From the NCBI GenBank assembly GCA_002751075.1, contig NAOQ01000057.1:133067-197066 (forward strand): a DNA stretch of 64,000 bases, in the 5' to 3' direction. The notes beneath the pieces are model-generated. The model was not told the origin of the DNA. It was given only the letters and a program-made list of their open reading frames with translations, and did not search any database. A program made the position numbers and the translations under genes. Every line of letters starts with the position of its first letter. Within the stretch, counting starts at the first letter, position 1. Below, piece after piece: positions 41,442-53,756 of the stretch. Source of the stretch: Ichthyophonus hoferi (taxonomy: Eukaryota > Opisthokonta > Ichthyosporea > Ichthyophonida > Ichthyophonidae).

Positions 41442-44400
41442 TCAATAATATCGCATCACACCACCAGGCCCTGGGTGTGGCATTCTTCGGTTATTACGAT
41501 CAGGAGGAAGTGGTCCCTTCCCTCCATACCCTCCTCGTGGCATATAACCCCCTGGACCGGGCTGCATGTTTAGGTTCGGGCCAGGGGGGCCGGGCCCTAA
41601 CAGACTGACTCGCCCATAGAGGAGGGGCTGCATGGGAGGATACTGAGATGGATGTAGAGAGAGAGAGAGGAGGAGAGGGAGTAAAAAAAATAGAAAGAAT
41701 GAGTTCCAATACATAGGTGGAGTGGTTGAATAAGCATTTAAGAAAGTGAAGGAGAAATGATCTAAAAGCTTCCTATAAGAAAACAAGGTGCATAGAAAAG
41801 GGGTTGAGAAGCAAGCTACAATAATCACAAAACATAACAATATAGGACAAGAAAATAGTGTACACTACACCGTGTAGTATAGACGATACAATAGGGTAAG
41901 AGAGACAAGGTAGGTACAATACTCATACGGTCCAAAAGAGAAAAGAAGGGAGAAAGGTATAGGTATAGGAACATCACATATATTATACTTACACCAATGG
42001 GGGGAAAGGGTGGTTTCCCCATACCCGGAGGGGGGAACATGGGCGGAGTTATACCCTGTGGTTAAATGTTGGTAAGATTATATACAAATACAACATGTCT
42101 TATTGCTGTAGAGGTAACTGTAAAAAAAAAAAGGACTCTTCGGCTTCTACTCTCTCCCTCCCTTACAGTCTATGCTATGTGATTGTTACGATATATATAT
42201 TGTAACGTAAATCGTTGGACATTTTATCCTCCATAAAAATTAAGGAACATTGATAGGTTTTTTTAGATTGACGTTGAGAATAGACTAGTAGATTAACATA
42301 AAATATACACTATAGCATAACACACATATATATATATATATATAGTCATGATAGGACGTTGGGGGGGTTGCACTTGGAGCAGAACAATGAAATGAAAATA
42401 ATAATAATAATAATAATAGCAAAAACAATAACAACAATAACAATAGCAATGACAACAATAATAAAACAACAACTATAATAAACAAATAATTGGGGTTTCC
42501 ATAGGAACAGTACATGATACAGCCTAAGATAAGCAATGATAGGCGGGTAGGAGCCAATAACAGACCAGAATGAGACGGTTATTAATGCCCATTGGTGAAT
42601 TAAATACTAAAACATATAGCATGTTTTTATAACTACACAACATATATCATATTAGATAATATTAGATCATTATCCCATCCCATCCAATTCTATTTTAACT
42701 TAACCTATCCTTGCATATCATAATATTAGCTAATAGTAAGAATATTCAACGTAGAAACGTAGTTGACGATGATTGGAAAGAAAAAAACCAAAAGTAAACA
42801 AGAAAAACAAGAAAAATAAGGGGTTTTTACTCCAAATTCAGGACCGTATTGGTCAGGATAGCCACTCTGGGGGGGGCCAAAAGGTATCATTCTGTGTGCA
42901 TACAATTAGAATTAGTCTAATACTAGGTTGTCTACTAATTAGTCATTATATCTACCAGTCAGTATGTTGTGATTAATTGTTAATTGTCAATTATTAATTC
43001 AAACAAATTCTCTCTTTCACGAATCTATTACGCCCCTCTTTTTATTTCTTGGTTTACTTTGTATTAATATATATATATACAGACATACATACATACTATC
43101 ATATATACTACCATACATACTATCATCTATACTAGCATATACATGCACACATGCATACACAAATGCATATATACTATCATGCATTCATATATATACAATC
43201 ATAATATGCATACATGCATAAAAACATACATATATACATACATACATACATACATACATACATACATAGGGCACACAAATACTAGCCGCAAACAAATACC
43301 AACCAAAGACATAAATTACAACAATCATATCATCTAGATGTTATGTTCTAATTTTACGCTACTCTTAATATTATACTGAAAATAGAAAAAAATCCGAGAA
43401 CGTAACCCCATCACAAAACAAGTAAGCAAGGAACAAATGGTATCCATGGGCTCTTACCTCTTATGGCCGTAGGGTGGGGATGGACTGCGCGCCTGTATTG
43501 TGTATTGAATATGAAAACAATATATTATTGGTTAGATAAAAAAGAAGACAAGTATTTTATATATCTATGAGTGTGTGTGTGGTATAGGAAGGGTCAGTTA
43601 TATATAGGCATATATATATATATTATTTTAATACTGACAAGCCCTGTGTTAGATATGATCTATTATCAAAATCCTATTAGGTTTGATGCGTATCTAAATA
43701 TATCCACCATTATGATATCGAGAATAAAATTGTCAGAGCAAATAGAATAATGTTTCACCAGTATATTAGCATCTATTTTAGCTAAGATAAAAAGAGTTAT
43801 ATCATTGAGTTATATAAGCTTGTAACCTGAGTATGTAACAGTATGTTCTTGCATCAAAACTTCAATATATACATATATATATATTGATAATAAAGACAGC
43901 ATGGGAAATACAAAAACTCGGTAGAAAATAAGTGTAGTATATTCTTCCTATATAGTATAAACAAATAAAATATATATATAAACAAAAAATTACAAGCAAC
44001 AACCAAACCACACACCACATTAGATGAAAATGTAAAACTGCAATGAAAGAGTACAGATAGGTCATATATATATATATACATATATATTAGCTATACACCC
44101 AACCAATAAATAAAAAAACAGCACATACCATATAAGGCGAACCACGCCTGTCCATACCATACAGCCCTCTCTCCCTCATCTCTCTCTCCCACCTCTCTCT
44201 CTCACCCCACCCCATTCCCCTTAGGGGCGTCTCATCCCTGTGATACAATTCTCTGTTGTCTACAGAACGATTCTCCCCTTCCTCGGGCGATGACATAGTT
44301 TCACCTGGTTCTGGTGATTCTCTCTCTTCCCCTGACTCTAATTTGTCATCCAAATCCTCCTTCTCTTCCCTATCTCTCTCTCTCTCTCGATCTCTATCCC

Positions 44401-47400
44401 TCTCTCTATCTCTATCTCTATCTCTATCTCTCTCTCTATCTCGACTCTCTCTCTCTCTCTCTCTCTCTCTATCCCTTTCCCTTTCTCTGTGTCTAGCTCT
44501 AAAGTTATCTTTGCCTCGTTCTCTTTCATTATCCTTCTCTCCTTCCTCTTCTACCCTACCTTCTCTCCTGTCACTCTTATCAATTCTCTCTTCATCAGAC
44601 AAGTCCCCTTTCCCCCTATCTCTCTCTCTATCCATCCCTCTACTTCTATGCCTCTCTCTATCTCTATCTCTATCTCTTTCTCTATCTCTGTCTCTATCCC
44701 TATCTCTCTCTCTCTCTCTATCCCTATCTCTACCTCTCTCTCTATCTCTATCTCTTCCTCTATCGGCACTATCATTACGTGGTCTATACAGGTCATCCTC
44801 TCCTCGCCAATCACGATAGTCCCTGTCACGTGACATGTGACGTTCACCACGACTACGTAGGGGGGTAGCATTAGGATAATATAGATAGAGAGACAGATAG
44901 ATAGACAGATAGATATATATGTAGGTATCTAAATATATCTAAATACATAAAAAAACATGTATGCATATACATATAAATAAATATATATATATATATATAC
45001 CTACACACATACATATCCTTCTACACTATCTACCCCATAACTGACCTATAGCAAACATACCTAAATATAGAGCGGGGAATAGCAGATCCCTTGCGACCAT
45101 TGTCCAATGACTCTCCTCGATCTCGCTCTGGGTATATACGTATAGTGTAAATATAATTATATAGTTATATAGTTATATAGTTATATGGGTATATATGTGT
45201 AATGTATATATAGAGCAAGGTCTAGTAGTCATGATATGTAGCCAATAATAAGTCACATAGGAGCAAGTATAGGCTATAGTACAGATTATAGGATATGATA
45301 TAGTATATGCTATAGTATATGGTATGGTATATATTATTGTGTATATATTATTGTGTATGTTATAGTATATATTAAAGTATATGTTAAAGTATATACTACA
45401 GTATATGCTAGTATGTAGTAGTAGTGATATGTAGCCAATAAAACTCAGATATATATATATATATATATAGAAGTGCAAGCTAGTGTAATATGGCAAGGTT
45501 AACGTAGTAATTAATACATACATTCCAATACAAACCCAATACCGTACACCATAGAGAGGAAGGGAAAATTACATAAGATGGAGTATAAACACTTGCCTGA
45601 TAGTGAGAGTGATACCTTGCGATCTCTGCGATCAGCCTGTACGACGCGACAGTCGGGTGGTTAGGGTGGGTATAATAGTATATAAGATAGTATGTAGGAT
45701 AGTGTATAGGGTAGTGTATAGGATAGTGTATAGGATAGTGTATAGGAGAGTGTATAGGATAGTGTATAGGATAGTTTATAGGATAGTGTATAGGATAGTG
45801 TATAGGATAGTGTATAGGATAGTGTACAGGATAGTGTATAGGATAGCGTATAGGATAGTATGTAGGATAATGTATAGGATAGTGTATAGGATAGTATGTA
45901 GGATAATGTATAGGATAGTATATAGGATGGTATATAGGATGGTATATAGGATAGTATATAGGATAGTATATNNNNNNNNNNNNNNNNNNNNNNNNNNNNN
46001 NNNNNNNNNNNNNNNNNNNNNNNNNNNNNNNNNNNNNNNNNNNNNNNNNNNNNNNNNNNNNNNNNNNNNNNNNNATAGTATATAGGATAGTATATATGAT
46101 AGTGTATATGATAGTGTATATGATAGCATATAGGATAGTATGACACTATGGTAGTATACATGCTATTAGGATAGTAGGTATGATAAAATAATAATATGTA
46201 TGATAGTATGGTAATATGAAAGAAATAAAATAACATAGTAAGTATGATAGTAAACATACTAATATACTAATATAACATAACATAACTATATAGCATATAT
46301 ACATATTAATCTATTTTAAATGCGGCTTACCATTGGGTCCCTGGACCCTTCCCTACTAGGTGATCTGATAAAAGGACTCTCAGAAGCATGTCGTCCCCTC
46401 GACCGATCTCTTTCTCTTACTTTCTCTCTCTCTTTCTCCCTTTCTCTCTCTCTTTCCTTTTCTCTCTCTCTCTCTCGTTCTCTCTCTTTCTCTCTGTCTC
46501 TCTCTCTTTCTTTTTCTCTTTCATTTTCATTATCAATCATATCTTCTTTATTTCCTTCTATCTTCTTTCCACGAGTATTCTCTTCATCTGGTTTAGGAAT
46601 GCTGCAGCAATACAAGAGGTAAATGAAAGGAAATATACGATCAATACAAATAAGAAAGAAAGAGAGGGAGGGAAGAAGAGAGAGGGAGAAAGAGAAAGAG
46701 AAAGAGAGCTGGAAATAACTACCTGTCCATACGGGGAAGTGGACGGTGTTTGGCCAATATATCATCAGTTCGCTTGGCGAGATCCTCATCTGTTCCGTCC
46801 TTGTCTGTAGCTGCAATAACATTAAAATTAAAATTAAAATTATCATTAAAATTAAAAATAAAATTAAAGTTAAAATTAAATACTCCGATTTAAATTTCAA
46901 AAGAAGAACAAAAGGAAGTGTACCATTCGTTATTTTACTTGTCAATATCCATAATGACAAATCTTCCAATATGTACTGATATTGAGCTGGGTAACTTATT
47001 TAAAATTTTAAATGGACTTTTATTATTAGTAAACGACCAATAAGAGTACACGATCAAATTATCATTATCCTGTGATTCCTTGACTAGAGTCAATTAAGAC
47101 CCTGACAACTTAATTAACGACTAAATAAAATAGGCCAATCACCAGGGGATATATGTACAGTGGTGTTAGGAGTGGCCGAAAGACATATGTTAGATATGTT
47201 CATTAGCTAATAGTCGATTAATTAATTAATTATATAATGGCATAAGTTAATAAGCACAGACAAGTTCATTATATTAGAGCATTACAATTTACGCTGATGA
47301 ATCTCTACTGTGTGTATATAGGAAGGAAATCAACATGCTTGTTATAATCATTAACGCGCGTCCTCTCCTTCAATATTGGGCTCTCAAATGACAATTTAAA

Positions 47401-48778
47401 ATTAAAACCACGATGGCATGCGATCATTCCGATTAACCCATCCAAAGATTAACGTTAAGATGTGCATTTAACTCTCCAACCACCAGGTTATTCTATGTGT
47501 ATTACATTGACGTCTTTTAGCTTACATAAAAGGCTCTGTATACAAACCATATCCAATATATATATATACTTTACCAGTGGGTGTAAGTAGATATAAATGC
47601 ACTTATGTACATCCATATATGTATGAATGTATATACAGGTGCGAGTACAGTTTTGGGATTTTAAAAACACTTTAAAACATTTGCTAAAAAAAAAATACTA
47701 AAGAACATTCCCTTCAATGTGGCAGTCAGCTAGCCACTTTTTATATTTCAACAGCCCATACATATTAAATCAAAAAATAAAAATTGTTTTGTTAGGCTTC
47801 AAGTATAAAGGAGTATTATATGAGCATCCAATTAGTTTAACACATTAAAAACATGAGCGGATATGATCGACAAACCAAAAGCTATAATTAAGACGGGTCT
47901 CTATTGGCTTTGCATTTTAACAGTACATACAGTCATTCTCTTTAGCCTATATAATTGCAGGCATATGTATTTTTGAACGGTAAAATGGGAATTAGATAGT
48001 AATTAAATGGTAATTAAATAATAATCAATCTACGTGATATGCGACTAACGTGATTACTTTCCCAAGAATTATCTAGTCCATTAAACTAATAGACTCATAA
48101 TACACCAACATCAAAAGCATTTAAAAGCATGATTTAGTTATTACCATAGCAACTAAGCACCCAAATGTTACCTAATAACATACCTTCATTTTCTTCTCCC
48201 GATGTGATTGGCGAAAGGTCATTGGCTGAAGGACATGGAGATAAGGAAGAGAGTGCCTCTTTGGATTCACCCACAGTTGTCATGGCTACTGTGGCTATCT
48301 TCGTTGGCACATCTGTTGCTGCAAATGCCTTAGTAACCACTGTAGGCTCTTCCATTGGTGATAGGGTTGGCGTGACGGTTCTGATTAGTGCAGGTGATGA
48401 GGACCTTGCAACCATTGGTGTTCCAGATGATATCTCAGCAACTGGTGTGGTTGTATTGGCTGCTGTTATCAGTGGGACAGTTTTCATTGGTGGGATTGTA
48501 GTTGGTACCACTAGTAGAGGAGAAGCGGCACTTGTGATTGATACATCTGCTGTCCCTGTTATTAATGCTATAGGATGATTGGATACTAATGAGCTCACCG
48601 GTGGTACTGAGGATAATGTCTGTGCTGTTATTGGCTCTACTGATGACCTTATATCCAGATCTTCATCTTTGATTGGCTCTGATAAATAAGTAATTAAGTT
48701 AATATATACTATTGACTTGCAAGTGAAACCATATACGTGTATATGTATATGTATATGTATATCTACCCCCATTAGATC

Positions 48779-48812
<34 letters not shown>

Positions 48813-49279
48813 CTGCATCGATATCTATTTATATCTCAAAACAACTGCTCGACTCTGCTATGCCCTTACCTAGTATTTTTTATATCTTTTTCCAGATATT
48901 TATATCTAATATATATATCCACCTATTCCAACTTATACATGCATATATGTGTATGTCCAAATATATGGCTACCTAACCCTGCCTATGTTGATATTGATAC
49001 AAACATATAGCTACCTGATTCCGTCTGTCCCCTTAGTTCAGGCTTGACCCATGGCACATTAGGGTTAGTAATAAAGGCAGGCAAGGGCGCAAGGGGGGTG
49101 TCGTCTAGATCCTGGGGCTCTATTGTAGGTTGAGTGGGCTTATTGACAATCCTGTATATATATATGTATGTATGTATGTATGTATATATGTGTATACAGT
49201 AAATGTTAGATCATAAAGTACGTAAAATATATAAAATGAGTCAGTATTGGGGGATAAGGGAGTTACTACTACTATTGTT

Positions 49280-49310
<31 letters not shown>

Positions 49311-52300
49311 CGATTATTATGAGTACTATTATTATTATTACTATCATTATTATTATGACGATTATTATTATTACTACTATTATGATTACTATAATTACTA
49401 TTACTTATAAATACTCTTACTACTATTATTATAAATAATGTTCATCTAGACAGGCAGCTAGCAGTTATACAAACAAGTGATTGGTGGGATGTGGTGTTAC
49501 AGAGAAAATGATTGGATAATATAATGAAGTAATTCTATGTGATAGGATGGTGACAAATATAATAATAGTGTTGCATGATAGTAAACCTATCCACAATACA
49601 TACAGAGAATATAAGTATATATATAGCCCAATCACACAAAAAATTTTAATAACACCAAGCAATTAAATAGACCTAATACTCTATAAACGAATAGGATATG
49701 AGTAGAGAATGCCAGAGTGTATGTGTCTTATATATTTTTGCATATATGTGTGTAATATATTTATGTATATGTGGTATATTTCTATACGTGTATAATTATA
49801 ATCCTATCAACCATTATTATATCACCTTTAAGCATTAAGTTCATAAATTCATTGAGAAAGAATAAGAGCCGATTGCTTAGAGAGAGATAGAAACAGGAAG
49901 TGACCGATAGAATTACGAAAAGAACGAAACAGAAAAAGATAGCACGTAAGAAATAAATACAACGATAGTTTAACACCATACATACAAATGTATTGTATAT
50001 GATATACATAGCATGTGACCTACCCATGTTTCAGTTTATATTGTGATAGGCTATATTTAGCCTTAGGTAATGAGGCATCCCTGGGAAATAAACATATTGG
50101 TCAGCCAATGAGAGCCAACTATTAATTGCCTTATCCGATCCAACCTTACATATACATCATCTCTTTTTTATCCGGTTACACCCAACTCTTATTTTACTCT
50201 CTCCATTTTAAAATTCGCAACTCTATTTAATTCGTTCAAAAAAATTTATTTCCATGATATTATCGGAAAAAAGAAATTAAAAACAAAACAACACAGCCCA
50301 AAACACAATCATCTCCTCCCATATAATAACTTACTTCTTCTCTGTTTTATCTTTGTCCTTGTCTTGTAATTTACGCGGCTGGTCAGGGTCGGTGTTAGAG
50401 ACTTTCATTACAGGCTCCTCCCTCTCCCTCTCCTTCTCCTTCTCCTTCTCCTTCTCCTTCTCCACATATGTAGCATCATCAGTAACCACACCAGTAATAG
50501 TAATAGATGTGGGTGTGGGTACACTGGATGGTATAATTTGAGTAAGGGGGGAAACCATGGAGACCACAGGGGGGTTTATAGGAGTCCCACTGCTAGATTC
50601 TTCTTTGACATTATCCGCATTCACTTCATCTACCAAAACTTTACTAACTTGATTTTTTTTTAGGGGGGATTCAGGTCTACTAATAATATCATCGTTCTGT
50701 TGTGTCTGTTGTAATTGTGGTAGGCTATGTTTACGATAAGGTTGTGTATATGTACCAGTACCGCGTATAGAAGACCCTGTAGGTAGAGGGGCAGAGATAC
50801 AGGCAGATAGGCTAGAGTTAGGTAGGTTAGATGATGGTAAGGTGTGCGAGTGTTGAGGTGGGTAATCATCATAGCTATGAGGCCAGGCCTGTGGCACACC
50901 TCTAGCCAGCGGTGAGCTCTGGGTAGGATTATGGCCTGGCAGACGACTGGAGGGAGAAGGAATCGTAGGGCCTATGCTACTGCCTCTAGGAAGCATAGGG
51001 CTTATCTGTAGGTGGGGTTGAGGCGGTTTCTGGGGACTGCCCTGGGGACTGGCATTAGCAACGGGTGCAAGCGTGGATGGTAATTGGTTGCTACGTTGGG
51101 GTGCTTTTTGTTTTTTTCTTTCTTCTTCTTGTAGAGCGGCTTTGAATAGTTTGAAGAGGTCGGCTTTCTGATTGGTTGGAATATGATTGGTTAAGAGAAA
51201 ATTTGACAAGGTGTGACTGGGTGAATATGGATGCGATTCAAGAAGAGACAGTAAGGATTGGATAAGAATTCAAGGAGGCCACTCGGAGAGGAAGAAAGAG
51301 AGGAGGAGGGTGGGTTATGTAGGCATAGTAAAGCTATAGATGCGTAGCTATGGTTATAGGTAGGGATATATGTATGTACATGTATACGTCCACAAACACA
51401 CGTGCGAAAATATATCTTTATGTATATAATCTAATGGATTATTTAATTATACCGCTATTCTATTTACACATTAATACCTTTAGTAGATTAGTATATATAT
51501 TCTTACAATAATACGCGTATATCTGACGCTTTATGTTTATATATATCATAGACACAGAGCAGTGATACATGGAACTATTACTCTACTATAAAAAGAGATA
51601 CAGTAATATGTTGTGTTTGGATAGGGTGACTGGATGGAGACTAAGTGACAGATTGTGAATAGATCAGAGAGTAATATGGTTGGAATAAGGTTAGAGAGAA
51701 TGATAGAGCAACCAACAAAATATAAATAGTGACAATGCATAGGTTTGTGGTGAGAGAAATACAACGATAAGATAGAAAAAGAAAAAGAAAATAACAGCTA
51801 TGATAGTTATTATACATACACATATACATACATAAATATATTACATGCATACATACGTACATACATACACACAAACAAACATTATATATGTACATACATA
51901 CATACACTACCTCATTATTTAATTCTTCAAGGTATTTTTCTAAACTTCTTATCTCTTCTCTTTTCTTTTCGTTCTCCTCTTGTAATTCTCTTCTAGCATC
52001 CTCATCTGATTCCAGTTGCACTATATATTGCATATTTCAATTATGTCAGGTTATGTTAGTTATATACTCTACGTCTACGATTTTTTGCATTATTGTTTGG
52101 TATCACCTATGGAAATAATACAGATATACGGGGGAAGTATGAGTGTGCATTAACTGCATTGTTGTATTATATTATATTGCAATTATTTATGCATATATAT
52201 ATATATATATATACGCATGCAAAAACATGTACGTGTATACTGTAATAGGAATAGGAATAGGAATAGGAATAGGAATAGGAATAGGAACAGGAATAATAAT

Positions 52301-52556
52301 AATAATAAACATAATAGTAACAACAATAACACTACTAATAACACTGCCCGCACTCACCAATCTGCTTAATAATATCCTTTTCTTTTTCTTCTCTTTCCTT
52401 CTCCTCTTGTTGTTGTTTCTCATCCTGTATTTTTCTTTTCTTCATAATATGCCACCTAATTGCAGGTGGCGCCTTTATCAAGACATACTTAATTACTCGA
52501 TCATCTTTCCCCTTCATTTTTCGTGAATTATCCCCTGGTCTAACCGGGGTTAACAT
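41442..52556 (-). CDS. GPS2-like corepressor subunit with long RE/RD-rich tail
   Basis: Fifteen exons, minus strand: 52556-52358, 52020-51911, 51167-50335, 50080-50024, 49151-49015, 48678-48184, 46810-46723, 46601-46331, 45636-45616, 45125-45061, 44852-44129, 43492-43458, 42864-42831, 42055-41993, 41642-41442; 1110 residues. Residues 30-125 (AIRWHIMKKRKIQDEKQQQ, a charged coiled coil, then KADLFKLFKAALQEEERKKQK) follow human GPS2 (ALHRHIMMERERKRQEEEE ... KHQLFLQLKKVLHEEEKRRRK). In GPS2 this part binds NCoR/SMRT and TBL1. After it come a Pro/Ser/Thr-rich region (125-610), Arg-Glu/Arg-Asp blocks (about 660-715 and 760-940) and a Pro/Gly-rich end. Human GPS2 has 327 residues, so the tail is the unusual part. 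All phases close through 15 exons, including a 21-bp microexon. The first three exons are the firmest. The model could still merge two genes, though no stop or start interrupts it. Confidence 0.72.
43083..43268. repeat. (CATA)n microsatellite
   Basis: Degenerate then pure CATA units, the pure run at about 43235-43268, in an intron of the GPS2-like gene. Confidence 0.85.
44366..44765. repeat. Pyrimidine/purine tract coding RE/RD dipeptides
   Basis: Plus strand is almost pure CT (TCTCTCTATC types). The minus strand codes the Arg-Glu/Arg-Asp stretch in exon 11 of the GPS2-like gene. A second such tract is at 46400-46520 in exon 8. Confidence 0.9.
45662..46245. repeat. 12-bp tandem repeat with assembly gap
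   Basis: Dozens of copies of GTATAGGATAGT-like units, interrupted by 103 Ns at 45972-46074. It lies in the intron between exons 8 and 9 of the GPS2-like gene. True length is unknown because of the gap. Confidence 0.93.
49266..49438. repeat. (ATT)n trinucleotide repeat
   Basis: Degenerate ATT/ACT/ACG triplets in the GPS2-like gene, intron 4. They give open frames on both strands with no coding meaning. Confidence 0.9.
52244..52293. repeat. (AATAGG)n microsatellite
   Basis: About eight AATAGG units in intron 1 of the GPS2-like gene, followed by an AAT run. Confidence 0.9.
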
Positions 52557-53269
52557 TATATTATATCATGTGTCAATACAACTATTTAATAATAATAAAA
52601 ACCCGAAATTAGCATACAAACATTGTTATTCTTGGGTGTATATTGCGTATATAATGTGCAGTGTAGTATAATGTTCATAGTCTGTTATTATATTATAATG
52701 GTAAACTGGAACCTCGATAGTCAGTTTATTAAGTGTATCCGATTCGATTCGTGTAATAAGGATACCGAATCGGGTTCTGATTAGTAGAGCTGTGCTATAT
52801 ATGATAAGGAAATAAATAAATAATTTTGTGCATATTAAAAACCCAATGAAAAAAAAAGGTAATTTAATTTAGCATTATTGATACTTTACTTCAATATTAT
52901 TGTAATGCAACTATTACTTGACTATAGCTATATATATGTACGTAATAATACAAATTTTGTATCAATATACTTCTTGCGCATGGGTTATATAGGCTATATT
53001 TCTTAAATGTAATGAATTTATACATGTAGCCAGTGAGTGCCATCGAGGTTATAACAATTTTCAGGTCATCAAACTGTGGAGTTCTTCACAAAATATATAG
53101 CCCATAGCATGTATTCAGTCCAGTATATTAATTCTATTTCTGATAGACATTATATACTATTATAACCATGTAGGAATACATCACGAAGTAAATGGATACT
53201 TTTGAACCTGTAAGTAGCATATATTGTTGAAACAAGAAAAATAAAAAGTAAACATAGTATTCTCGGTCT
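52557..53269. other. Upstream region of the GPS2-like gene
   Basis: AT-rich DNA upstream of the start codon at 52556. The promoter should lie here; I see no element clear enough to name. Confidence 0.4.
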
Positions 53270-53510
53270 TTATTCTAAGCCGTTACCATGACAATGGCCC
53301 ATATCAGCTGGTGAACTAGAATTTAAACAAAACTAGAGGCCCCGTCTCAGCCACACACTGGTTAATTTATACCATTCTAAACGTATATCGTATATACGTG
53401 GTGAGACAGAGTTCGAATCAAACCGTATATCTAATACAATATGGCTTACTAAAATTAATCTCAATCCGAATCATTACCGCCTATGACATAAGCTTCAATA
53501 TAGATGATAG
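53270..53510. repeat. Dispersed repeat, copy C
   Basis: Third copy of the family at 14735 and 33640. It shares with copy A the leader TTACC.TGACAATG.C and with copy B the CCCCGTCTCA block. Its GTTCGAATC resembles a Pol III B box, but the other copies do not keep that motif. Confidence 0.75.
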
Positions 53511-53756
53511 CATATATGTTTTTATTTGCAATCTGGTATCTTGATGTTACATCAGAAAGATTGTGTTAGACCTTAATCTCAAAGTATCAATTAAAAAAAT
53601 ATTAAAAAAAATAGGGTACCAATATTTAACTGGATCGACTTGCATTTTTGCATTTTTAGCTGGAATTAAGTTATCATCAATAGGCTCATAGTTTAAATTA
53701 TTGATGTTAAAAAAACATGCGACTTTGAAAAATGCTTGGTGCGAGGCAAATTTGCA

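Noticed and set aside
44256-44833. Plus-strand Ser/Leu-rich frames up to 187 codons
   Set aside because: Shadow of the Arg-Glu/Arg-Asp coding tract on the minus strand; no splice or family support.
45603-46257. Frames of 117-198 codons across the N gap
   Set aside because: Made by a 12-bp tandem repeat and unknown bases.
48165-48578. Plus-strand frame of 137 codons
   Set aside because: Antisense shadow of the Thr/Ser/Pro-rich exon 6 of the GPS2-like gene, whose phase and splice sites fit the minus strand.
53400-53420. tRNA-derived SINE or tRNA, from a GTTCGAATC B-box-like word
   Set aside because: No A box at the right distance and the other two family copies lack the motif.
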